Shown: piece after piece, positions 1 to 5,829 of the stretch
Position numbering within the stretch: the first letter of the stretch is position 1
How the letters are laid out: the number at the start of each line of letters is the position of its first letter
Source: an uncultured Lachnospiraceae bacterium
GTDB taxonomy: Bacteria; Bacillota; Clostridia; Lachnospirales; Lachnospiraceae
DNA length: 6,816 nt
NCBI GenBank assembly: GCA_946413945.1
Contig: CAMKMR010000096.1
Coordinates: 1 to 6,816 of the forward strand
Reading direction: 5' to 3'
Notes under the pieces: generated by a model
The model's input: the letters and a program-made list of their open reading frames with translations, nothing else
The model's database searches: none
Told to the model about the DNA's origin: nothing
Position numbers and translations under genes: made by a program

Positions 1-1373
1 ATCTTGATAACTTCATCACCTGCAAGATGGCCGTAAGTATCATTTATCGATTTGAATTTATCTATATCCAATAAAGAAACACAAAGACTTGAATCAGAAT
101 CCTTAACTTCTTTCAGGATATTTTTATAAGTCTCATTAAAATATGATCTGTTATAGATCTGAGTAAGTCCATCCTTTCTTGCCATATCTTCCATAGCAAG
201 GAAGAGTCTGTCTGATCTAAGAGCAGTAGTAAAATCCATAAGCGAGGATTCATAAAATGAATAACCCGACTCAAAGAAATCATACTTTCCAGAGGCAACT
301 ACAAGCACGCCATAAAAATGCTCATTTTCATATGCTGGAAATGCCACTGCGTTACAAACAACTTTTCCCTTAAAGAAATTATGTAAAACTTCCATATTTT
401 TACATATGACAATCGGTTCCGCTGATTTTTGTTCTCGTACTTTCATAAATATATCCTCAAATGCTCCTTCAAGGATATTCTTATATTTTTCATCGTCCAA
501 GCTAAGGATATCAACATAAGGCTTTTTATTATTGAATACACCTTTATTAATGTAGATCCCACACATAGCAGTTTTCTTTACTTTCATAATGTTTTCCAAC
601 ATTATCCTGCAGTTAGATTTAACATCAAAACTCGAAGCAAATCCTTTCATGACTTCAATAAGGGAACGTACTTCATTATTCATATTTTCAAGATCCGCAT
701 TTGCTTTCATAAGATTGATCTTCTGAAAATTGATCTCGCTGTTAACATTTTTAACTTTATCCTGGAAAACGATAAGCTTCTTATTATCCTCATCAAGAGT
801 TATCTTTTCATAGAATAACTCTGTTGCTTTCCTATCCATTTCCATATAGCTTTCATTAAAAAGATAGAAAACATAATAAATGATAACAATACATACGAGA
901 CATAAAGACAGATCACTTATTATCCATGAACGATTACCTGAAATAAAGAAAATCCCAGAAATCTCTGCAATAAGTATCAAAAGATAGATTATACGTCTGA
1001 ATAAAATATTATAATGATCATAAATATTGTTAAATATGGTATCTTCTGCAATAAGAACAACTACAAAAAGTAAATATGGGAAGAATAAGATTTCCTTTCC
1101 TCCAGGGACAAATGCCCCTGCAGCAAGGATAAGCATCTCTCCGCATATTTTAACACTAGGATTTCTCTTTCTACCTACCCTGAATAAATATACAAATATT
1201 TCATTATTTATACCACATATCAAAGTCGCCAATAAATAATAAACTATTGGCCAATAAGAACCTAACGCATTAGAAGCATGAAGAAAGATCACATATATCA
1301 TCATGCATATATATATAATTCTGTGAAAGAGAGCTGATCGAATAATAAGTTCCCTGATAAATGCTTCTGACAT
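1..1373 (-). CDS. Membrane-anchored GAF-GGDEF protein, putative diguanylate cyclase (3' end beyond left edge)
   Basis: The minus frame is open from the ATG at 1373 to the window edge (457 residues). Residues 1-175 are strongly hydrophobic, with about five membrane segments (roughly 16-36, 40-64, 90-110, 127-146, 151-172). A likely coiled coil follows (about 190-245), then a GAF-like region (about 245-390), which I place by its position and length rather than by motif. From 398 the GGDEF fold begins with ARKDGLTQIYNRSYF (398-412) and LLDIDKFKSINDTYGH (434-449). D436 matches the first metal-binding Asp, and F440 and N444 match conserved positions of the family. The GG(D/E)EF loop lies beyond the window, so activity cannot be judged. 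The family makes cyclic di-GMP from two GTP, here presumably at the membrane in response to an unknown signal. An in-frame stop two codons upstream makes this ATG the most upstream possible start. The ribosome site is weak (GGGG, 8 nt before it). Confidence 0.93.
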   Translation of the reverse strand, partial: MSEAFIRELIIRSALFHRIIYICMMIYVIFLHASNALGSYWPIVYYLLATLICGINNEIFVYLFRVGRKRNPSVKICGEMLILAAGAFVPGGKEILFFPYLLFVVVLIAEDTIFNNIYDHYNILFRRIIYLLILIAEISGIFFISGNRSWIISDLSLCLVCIVIIYYVFYLFNESYMEMDRKATELFYEKITLDEDNKKLIVFQDKVKNVNSEINFQKINLMKANADLENMNNEVRSLIEVMKGFASSFDVKSNCRIMLENIMKVKKTAMCGIYINKGVFNNKKPYVDILSLDDEKYKNILEGAFEDIFMKVREQKSAEPIVICKNMEVLHNFFKGKVVCNAVAFPAYENEHFYGVLVVASGKYDFFESGYSFYESSLMDFTTALRSDRLFLAMEDMARKDGLTQIYNRSYFNETYKNILKEVKDSDSSLCVSLLDIDKFKSINDTYGHLAGDEVIK

Positions 1374-1375
1374 AT

Positions 1376-1437
1376 ATTATACCCCAACAATAAAAAGACT
1401 TTTAGCTAAAATAATATTAACATAACACCTTTTTAGC
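1376..1437 (-). promoter_or_regulatory. coaE-GGDEF spacer with inverted repeats and a TATAAT box
   Basis: This 65-bp spacer is very AT-rich. It holds a perfect 12-bp palindrome TTTTAGCTAAAA (1400-1411). Its GCTAAAA half also pairs with TTTTAGC at 1431-1437 across a 19-nt loop. On the minus strand a run of five T follows (1396-1392). TATAAT lies at 1381-1376, almost touching the ATG, and I see no recognisable -35 at the right distance. It could be a weak terminator after coaE, an operator, or simply AT-rich sequence. The stem has only two G-C pairs, so I give it little weight. Confidence 0.25.
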
Positions 1438-1438
1438 A

Positions 1439-2029
1439 TCAATATTTATGTAGAATATTACCGATTTTGTTTACTAAATCTTCACATTTCCCATCATTTT
1501 CAATAACCCTGTCAGAACCCTTATAATAAAAATCCGAAGCAGGCTGATTTTCTAAAATACTCTTGCACTTTTCATAAGAATATCCCCTGCTGGACATAAG
1601 TCTCTCTATCCTTATCTCATGAGGGACATGTATAAACCATATTTCATCACATATATCTTTATATCCATCCTGGATAAGGAGCGCAGCTTCTATAACAAAA
1701 AGCTCAGTATCATTTTTTCTTTCTTCCTCAATAAGATCAAGTATCTTTACTTTAACTGCAGGATGAACTATCTTATTTAACTTTATTAAAAGACCAGGAT
1801 CATTAAAGATTGCTGTCGCAACCTTTTTATGGTCTATTTCTTCATCCTTATCTAATATTTCTTTACCAAAGAGATCAACATATTCAAAGTATAAAGGCTC
1901 TCCTTTTTTCATAAGAACATGGACCAGTTTATCCGCTTCATAAACTGAAGCAGAAAACTCATCCTTAAGGATAGAAAGAACCACACTTTTGCCTGAACCT
2001 ACCCCTCCGGTAATACCGATTATCTTCAT
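1439..2029 (-). CDS. coaE: Dephospho-CoA kinase
   Basis: CoaE phosphorylates the 3'-hydroxyl of the ribose in dephospho-CoA with ATP, the last step of coenzyme A synthesis, in the cytoplasm. The 196-residue protein has the family's usual length. The P-loop GITGGVGSGKS is at 5-15. EAD at 31-33 places D33 where the conserved catalytic Asp of E. coli CoaE lies. The HP pair of the nucleotide kinase core is at 89-90, EAALL at 114-118 sits where the family has its P-L-L-x-E segment, and the C-terminal ENQPAS (160-165) matches the conserved L-x-x-Q region. The start is supported by GGAG six bases before the ATG. The gene begins 17 bp after the polA stop, so the two are almost certainly co-transcribed. 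The polA-coaE order is common in Firmicutes and carries no special functional meaning here. No defects are visible. Confidence 0.96.
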   Translation of the reverse strand: MKIIGITGGVGSGKSVVLSILKDEFSASVYEADKLVHVLMKKGEPLYFEYVDLFGKEILDKDEEIDHKKVATAIFNDPGLLIKLNKIVHPAVKVKILDLIEEERKNDTELFVIEAALLIQDGYKDICDEIWFIHVPHEIRIERLMSSRGYSYEKCKSILENQPASDFYYKGSDRVIENDGKCEDLVNKIGNILHKY

Positions 2030-2046
2030 ATAAATCTCCAGTATCT

Positions 2047-4662
2047 TTATTTAACATCAAACAGATTATTACCAACATGCATATCTGCATAAATAGCTAC
2101 CCTAAGGCTCACTGCATGTTCCATCTCATCTACTAAGATCTTACTGGCAATATCCTTTTCTTCAATCGGAGCTTCAATAAGAAGTTCGTCGTGGATCTGA
2201 AGTATAAGTTTAGATTTAAGACCCATTTCACTTAATTTACGACTTACATTTATCATTGCGATCTTCATGATATCTGCAGCGGTACCCTGAATAGGTGAAT
2301 TCATGGCTACTCTTTCTCCGAAACTTCTCTGCATAAAATTTGAAGACTTAAGTTCCGGGATAGGTCTTATCCTGTTAAACAAAGTTTTTACATAGCCTTT
2401 TTCTTTTGCATCTTCAACAGTCTTATCAAGAAAACTCTTAACTTTCTGATATGACAAAAAGTATTTATCTATATATTCCTGAGCCTCTTTTCTTCCGATA
2501 TCCAGATCCTGTCCAAGCCCAAAAGAAGAAATACCATAAATGATACCAAAATTTACAGCTTTAGCCTTTCTTCTAAGATCTGAAGTCACTTCATCAAGTG
2601 GAACATTAAATACTCTTGAAGCTGTTATTGCATGGATATCCTTTGACTCATAAAACGCGTTTATAAGATTCTCATCTTCTGACATAGCAGCCATTATCCT
2701 AAGCTCGATCTGAGAATAGTCGGCATCGATAAATACACATCCATCCTTTGGTATAAAGGCTTTTCTTATCTCTCGTCCTAACTCGCTTCTCATAGGGATA
2801 TTCTGCAGGTTTGGCTCTGTTGAACTGATACGGCCTGTAGCAGTTACAGTCTGCTGGAATTTACTATGTATCCTGTTATCAGACTTTATCTCTTGGATAA
2901 GCCCATCCACATAAGTAGACTTAAGCTTGCTAAGCTGTCTAAATTCTAAGATATCTTTAATTATCGGATGCTGATCCTTTATCTTTTCTAGAACTTCTAC
3001 ACTGGTAGAATAACCGCTCTTAGTCTTCTTACCAGCCTGAAGGCCTAACTTTTCAAAAAGGATAACTCCAAGCTGTTTTGTAGAATTGATATTAAATTTT
3101 TCACCTGCATATTCAGTGATACTTACTGTAAGCTCATCTATCCTCTTGCTAAGTCTCGCGCCGTAATCTTCTAATTCTTTCTTAGATACAGCAATTCCTT
3201 CTTTTTCCATATCATGAAGGATAAAAGTAAGAGGATGTTCCATATCACTGTAAAGCTTATACATATCAAGCTCATTTAACTTTTCTTTGATAATATCAGC
3301 GCATTTTTCAGCAGTATATGCATTATATGCAAGATAAGTCTTAAAACTCTCATCCTGAAAAGAAAAAATATTTATATCAAGTTTTCCGATAAGATCCTTT
3401 TCATCCTTTAACATAAGAGAAAGATAATTCTGGGCCAGATATGTATAATCATAACTGCCTTTTAAAGGATCGATAAGATAAGCTCCAAGAGCACAGTCAA
3501 ATGTATCGTCCTCTTCTCTTATATCGAGCTTATCGATAAAGTCTTTAATTGAAATTAGCGAAAGACTTACGTTTTTATCTGCCAGTTCTCTATAAATCTT
3601 TCTAATCTCATACTCGCCTATGTTATCTGTAAGATATATCTTTCCTGCAATTGAAAATGCAAGGCCTAAGATATCATCCTCACTTTTAACCGGAAATATT
3701 CCCGCTTTTTTATTCTTTACGCAGGCTGCTACGATCTCTTTACTTGAAGCCATTACAATTTCCGGCTCAAAACCAGTCCCCATAGACTTATCATCAAATC
3801 TTTTTAAGATCGAACGAAGTTCTAATTCTGTAAATAGTTTAAATGCCTCTTCCCCCTGCAATTCATCAAGGCTTACCTTACTATCCTTTACATCAAAGCC
3901 AAGTTCACAGTCAAGTTTTATTCTGGAAAGGTCTCTTGAAAAGATAGCAATTTCTCTATTATCATAAAGCTTTTGACCTGTTTTAGCAGGCCTTATAGCT
4001 TCATAATTTTCGATAGCATTTTCTATAGTATGGAATTCTTTAATTATCTTTTCAGCAGTCTTAGGACCAAATCCCTGTACACCCGGGATATTATCAGACT
4101 GATCTCCCATAAGCCCCTTCATCTCAATAAATTCAGTAGGATTAACTCCGTAAGTATCTATTACATCCTTTTCATAATAATTCTCAACAAGAGTCTGTCC
4201 TGCCTTTGTCTTTGGAATTCTTATAAGGATCCTGTCAGTTGCTAACTGAAGCAGATCTCTGTCTCCGGAAAGAACAGTTACATCCATATCAGAAGCGACA
4301 GCATATCTTGAAGCTGATCCAATAAGGTCATCCGCTTCAAAACCAGCTTTTTCCATAGTCTTTATATGCATTGCATGAAGAATATCCTTAATAACAGGGA
4401 ACTGTTCCTTTAATTCTTCCGGCATAGGATTTCTTTTTCCCTTATATTCCGCATATATCTTATGTCTGAATGTTGGCTCGTGAAGATCAAATGCAACTAT
4501 TATATGATCAGGCTTTTCTTCATCATAGACTTTAAAGAAAATATTTAAAAAGCCAAGGATCGCATTCGTGTGAAAGCCCTCAGAATTTGTAAGAGTTGGA
4601 GGAAGTGCAAAGAATCCTCTGTTCATTATACTGTTTCCGTCAATTAAAAGTAATTTTGCCAT
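2047..4662 (-). CDS. polA: DNA polymerase I (5' nuclease plus polymerase, no proofreading site)
   Basis: An 871-residue family A polymerase that removes RNA primers, fills Okazaki gaps and does repair synthesis. Residues 1-290 are the 5' nuclease: D8 (LLIDGNS), EADD at 109-112, SGDRD at 132-136 and the helix-hairpin region GDQSDNIPGVQGFGPKTA at 186-203. Residues about 300-480 are a degenerate 3'-5' exonuclease: no DxE is seen at the first metal site, and the Y-x3-D motif reads YNAYT (446-450), with Thr for the catalytic Asp; D389 may match the middle Asp. Residues 480-871 are the polymerase: motif A DYSQIELR (648-655, catalytic D648), motif B RRKAKAVNFGIIYG (697-710, with K701, F705, Y709), SPIQGTAADIMK (789-800) and motif C QIHDELL (822-828, D825). 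The start codon lies inside the end of the upstream gene (23-bp overlap) and has a strong GGTGGAG site, which suggests coupled translation. Identity is certain; loss of proofreading is read from the motifs. Confidence 0.98.
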   Translation of the reverse strand: MAKLLLIDGNSIMNRGFFALPPTLTNSEGFHTNAILGFLNIFFKVYDEEKPDHIIVAFDLHEPTFRHKIYAEYKGKRNPMPEELKEQFPVIKDILHAMHIKTMEKAGFEADDLIGSASRYAVASDMDVTVLSGDRDLLQLATDRILIRIPKTKAGQTLVENYYEKDVIDTYGVNPTEFIEMKGLMGDQSDNIPGVQGFGPKTAEKIIKEFHTIENAIENYEAIRPAKTGQKLYDNREIAIFSRDLSRIKLDCELGFDVKDSKVSLDELQGEEAFKLFTELELRSILKRFDDKSMGTGFEPEIVMASSKEIVAACVKNKKAGIFPVKSEDDILGLAFSIAGKIYLTDNIGEYEIRKIYRELADKNVSLSLISIKDFIDKLDIREEDDTFDCALGAYLIDPLKGSYDYTYLAQNYLSLMLKDEKDLIGKLDINIFSFQDESFKTYLAYNAYTAEKCADIIKEKLNELDMYKLYSDMEHPLTFILHDMEKEGIAVSKKELEDYGARLSKRIDELTVSITEYAGEKFNINSTKQLGVILFEKLGLQAGKKTKSGYSTSVEVLEKIKDQHPIIKDILEFRQLSKLKSTYVDGLIQEIKSDNRIHSKFQQTVTATGRISSTEPNLQNIPMRSELGREIRKAFIPKDGCVFIDADYSQIELRIMAAMSEDENLINAFYESKDIHAITASRVFNVPLDEVTSDLRRKAKAVNFGIIYGISSFGLGQDLDIGRKEAQEYIDKYFLSYQKVKSFLDKTVEDAKEKGYVKTLFNRIRPIPELKSSNFMQRSFGERVAMNSPIQGTAADIMKIAMINVSRKLSEMGLKSKLILQIHDELLIEAPIEEKDIASKILVDEMEHAVSLRVAIYADMHVGNNLFDVK

Positions 4663-5242
4663 TTAATATATCTCCACCTATAGAAAGAATTTTTTTATTA
4701 ACATCAGCTAACTCATTATAACCTTTGATCTTTTTATACATACGTTCAATATCAGGGGAAACAACATTTTCCTCCTTTGTTGTAAGGACCGTAAGCTTAT
4801 CTTTACTGATACTAAGTATGTCATTATCAATTAACAGTCCTTCATAAAGGTTATTTGCAAAGTAATCTTCTCCCTGAGAATAAAGTTTTGTATCCTGCTC
4901 AAATTTATAAACTCTGGTAATGCATTTAGCATAAAAGAGTCCCATAAATATCATTAAAAGCAACACGATAAATGAATATGCTGAGAATTTAGCCCCTCTT
5001 CTTCCTTTAACCTTAGAAAGCAGATGGCTAAGATCAGCTTCAAGATCCTTATTGAAATCTGTAGAAATTTTCTTATTATCACTAAGCTGCCTCATACCCA
5101 CGATAAGAGTATAATAAGTCTCTAATTCATCGTGACATTTAGGACAGTTCTTCATATGAAGAACAAAATCTTCCTGTTTATCTTCAGGAATCTTCCCTTC
5201 TATAAAAGGCATTATATAAGATTGTGCTTCAAGATGATCCAT
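4640..5242 (-). CDS. Anti-sigma-factor-like zinc-finger membrane protein
   Basis: A 200-residue protein. Residues 1-45 resemble the zf-HC2 / anti-sigma zinc-binding domain: HMKNCPKC at 29-36 gives the H-x3-C-x2-C pattern (H29, C33, C36). H3 stands where family members often have the fourth ligand as Cys, after an initial M-x. A charged linker (about 50-85) leads to one membrane segment (about 86-105), preceded by KGRRGAK, so the N-terminus should be cytoplasmic. Residues 106-200 would lie outside; they are polar and charged and I do not recognise a domain. Such proteins usually hold an ECF sigma factor inactive at the membrane, but no sigma gene is adjacent here, so that role is only an inference. 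Others with this fold regulate other processes. The start has AGAAGGG about 8 bases upstream. The gene ends 23 bp inside polA and should be co-transcribed with it. Confidence 0.8.
   Translation of the reverse strand: MDHLEAQSYIMPFIEGKIPEDKQEDFVLHMKNCPKCHDELETYYTLIVGMRQLSDNKKISTDFNKDLEADLSHLLSKVKGRRGAKFSAYSFIVLLLMIFMGLFYAKCITRVYKFEQDTKLYSQGEDYFANNLYEGLLIDNDILSISKDKLTVLTTKEENVVSPDIERMYKKIKGYNELADVNKKILSIGGDILNGKITFN
4672..4678 (-). promoter_or_regulatory. Ribosome binding site of polA inside the upstream gene
   Basis: GGTGGAG on the minus strand ends 9 bases before the polA ATG at 4662. It lies within the last codons of the upstream zinc-finger gene, where GGT GGA G encodes Gly-Gly-Asp. It supports this polA start and allows both reinitiation and independent ribosome entry. 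Confidence 0.8.
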
Positions 5243-5340
5243 AACTTAAGCCCTTCTTTTTTAGACTTTTGGCATTCAATAAACTATATTCTACTTACAA
5301 ACTAATCCAATTAATTTTTTTAAAGCAATTCTATTATAAC

Positions 5341-5354
5341 TAAATCTAGATTTA
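5341..5354. promoter_or_regulatory. Perfect 14-bp palindrome, possible operator
   Basis: TAAATCTAGATTTA reads the same on both strands. On the minus strand it stops 2 bp before a TATAAT hexamer (5338-5333), about 90 bp ahead of the zinc-finger gene start, a usual place for a repressor site. No good -35 lies 17 bp from that TATAAT (ATATAG is found there). The surrounding DNA is so AT-rich that chance is a real alternative. Confidence 0.3.
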
Positions 5355-5383
5355 ACTATATATCATCTAGACATACATTAGAC

Positions 5384-5392
5384 AGTATACCA
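5384..5392 (-). promoter_or_regulatory. Candidate extended -10 promoter for the zinc-finger-polA-coaE group
   Basis: TGGTATACT on the minus strand matches the extended -10 pattern TGnTATAAT with one mismatch. It sits just downstream of the large terminator-like hairpin (5401-5504) and about 140 bp before the zinc-finger start codon, so a transcript starting near 5377 would carry the three-gene group. I see no convincing -35, which an extended -10 can partly replace. This is a pattern match only. Confidence 0.35.
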
Positions 5393-5400
5393 TAAATAGC

Positions 5401-5504
5401 AAAAAAAAGGACCCCCAACATTAGATCATTATATAAGTTTTGGGTGTGGGGGTGGGGTTTTGAATAAACTTATATAATTTAACGATCTAAATACGTTGGG
5501 GGTC
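5401..5504 (-). terminator. Long intrinsic terminator with a C-rich loop (95-nt inverted repeat plus U8)
   Basis: GACCCCCAAC (5410-5419) pairs with GTTGGGGGTC (5495-5504), TTAGATC (5421-5427) with GATCTAA (5484-5490), and ATTATATAAGTTT (5428-5440) with AAACTTATATAAT (5466-5478). This gives 30 base pairs with two asymmetric internal loops (1 against 4 nt, 0 against 5 nt) and a 25-nt loop. Read on the minus strand the stem ends in a G-rich half followed by C and eight T (5408-5401), the form of a strong intrinsic terminator. It stands between ilvC and the zinc-finger gene. Because ilvC already has its own terminator at 5772-5804, this one may end a separate short transcript or act as a leader attenuator. 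It is much longer than an ordinary terminator. Confidence 0.75.
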
Positions 5505-5548
5505 GGCACTAAAAATATATCAAAAAGGGAGGGGATAGCTTTGTTACA
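5401..5548 (-). ncRNA. Possible short non-coding RNA ending at the long hairpin
   Basis: An extended -10 at 5563-5555 would start a transcript near 5548, and the U8 hairpin would end it near 5401, giving about 150 nt. I find no open reading frame with a ribosome site in it. The predicted RNA begins with a C-rich stretch (CCCCTCCC, 5534-5527, minus strand) before the long hairpin. I do not recognise an RNA family. The proposal rests only on the promoter-like and terminator-like ends. Confidence 0.3.
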
Positions 5549-5668
5549 ATGAGAAGTATAGCATATTAAAATCTTAAGGTTATAAATATCCCTTTAAAAT
5601 ATTATTAATTATTTATTAATACAGTTTCCTATGTCGACTTAAAAATCCGGGCAGTATTATCATTATCT
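5505..5668. other. AT-rich non-coding stretch
   Basis: Apart from the extended -10 candidate at 5555-5563 and a G-rich patch GGGAGGGG at 5527-5534, I see no gene, repeat or strong hairpin here. The longest small frame with an ATG that I checked on the minus strand has about 15 codons and lacks a ribosome binding site. The part between about 5580 and 5625 is almost pure A and T. Confidence 0.6.
5555..5563 (-). promoter_or_regulatory. Candidate extended -10 promoter upstream of the long hairpin
   Basis: TGCTATACT on the minus strand fits the extended -10 pattern with one mismatch. The -35 region is not convincing (ATAACC at 17 bp). It lies about 50 bp before the 95-nt inverted repeat. It also resembles the TGGTATACT element on the other side of that hairpin. 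Confidence 0.3.
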
Positions 5669-5693
5669 ATTAGAAAAAGTGCGCCGCAAGGCG
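5669..5693. repeat. Direct repeat copy 1 (partner at 5742-5765)
   Basis: ATTAGAAA, then AA in place of C, then GTGCGCCGCAAGGCG. The other copy starts 73 bp further right with the same order. In this copy only the inner CGCC-GCAA-GGCG stem (4 bp) is kept as a local hairpin, because the sequence after it diverges. The G+C-rich core stands out from the AT-rich surroundings. Confidence 0.8.
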
Positions 5694-5739
5694 ATCGAGT
5701 AGGAGGCTAACCATTAGTTGATTAGCCGTCCTCTCGCAC
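5674..5739 (-). terminator. Bulged stem-loop followed by T5, terminator-like or REP-like element
   Basis: GTGCG (5679-5683) pairs with CGCAC (5735-5739). Inside, GAG, AGGA and GGCTAA (5697-5710) pair with TTAGCC, TCCT and CTC (5722-5734) with two single-base bulges, around a loop of about 11 nt. The left side also carries the small GCAA hairpin of repeat copy 1. Read on the minus strand, the closing CGCAC is followed by five T (5678-5674). It could be a second terminator after ilvC, but the symmetric arms and nearby repeat copies also fit a dispersed palindromic element. Confidence 0.55.
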
Positions 5740-5741
5740 CC

Positions 5742-5765
5742 ATTAGAAACGTGCGCCGCAAGGCG
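5742..5765. repeat. Direct repeat copy 2 (partner at 5669-5693)
   Basis: ATTAGAAAC followed by GTGCGCCGCAAGGCG. It differs from copy 1 only where AA is replaced by C. The two copies flank the bulged stem-loop, so the arrangement is repeat, hairpin, repeat. Confidence 0.8.
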
Positions 5766-5768
5766 CAC
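5751..5768. other. Perfect 7-bp hairpin with GCAA tetraloop
   Basis: GTGCGCC-GCAA-GGCGCAC. On the plus strand the loop is GCAA, a stable GNRA tetraloop; on the minus strand it is TTGC. It lies 3 bp beyond the T tract of the ilvC terminator. On the minus strand only three T follow shortly after, so it is a weak terminator candidate at best. Confidence 0.75.
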
Positions 5769-5771
5769 CAT

Positions 5772-5804
5772 AAAAAAGAACCCGCAAGTAACTTACGGGT
5801 TCTT
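5772..5804 (-). terminator. Intrinsic terminator of ilvC
   Basis: On the minus strand AAGAACCCG (5804-5796) pairs with CGGGTTCTT (5784-5776), and TAAG pairs with CTTG inside it with one G-T wobble, giving a 13-bp stem with a 3-nt loop (TTA). The T run follows directly (six T, 5777-5772). It begins 25 bp after the ilvC stop codon. On the plus strand only three T follow, so it is directed against minus-strand transcription. Confidence 0.92.
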
Positions 5805-5829
5805 TATCATATAATATAATTATCAAAGA

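Noticed and set aside
113..298. Minus-strand frame of 61 codons
   Set aside because: It overlaps the GGDEF gene in another frame on the same strand; the true frame carries the DGLTQIYNRSYF motif.
429..818. Plus-strand open frame of 129 codons
   Set aside because: It lies wholly opposite the GGDEF gene. The minus frame shows a continuous protein with coiled coil and GGDEF motifs, while the plus-strand product has no recognisable motif.
1027..1239. Plus-strand open frame of 70 codons
   Set aside because: It is antisense to the membrane-spanning part of the GGDEF gene and shows no ribosome site or family similarity.
3620..4245. Two plus-strand open frames opposite polA (115 and 90 codons)
   Set aside because: Both are antisense shadows of a fully conserved DNA polymerase I and are low-complexity, Ser/Ile/Phe-rich products.
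5442..5534. A canonical G-quadruplex on the plus strand
   Set aside because: There are three close G runs (5442-5457), but the fourth run lies about 40 nt away in the hairpin arm, beyond the usual loop length. A folded hairpin is the simpler reading.
5520..5545. A small plus-strand gene after GGGAGGGG
   Set aside because: The ATG that follows (near 5549) gives only six codons before a stop and is too far from the G-rich patch.
5669..5768. A CRISPR array
   Set aside because: Only two repeat copies, the spacer-like part is itself a palindrome, and no cas gene is near.
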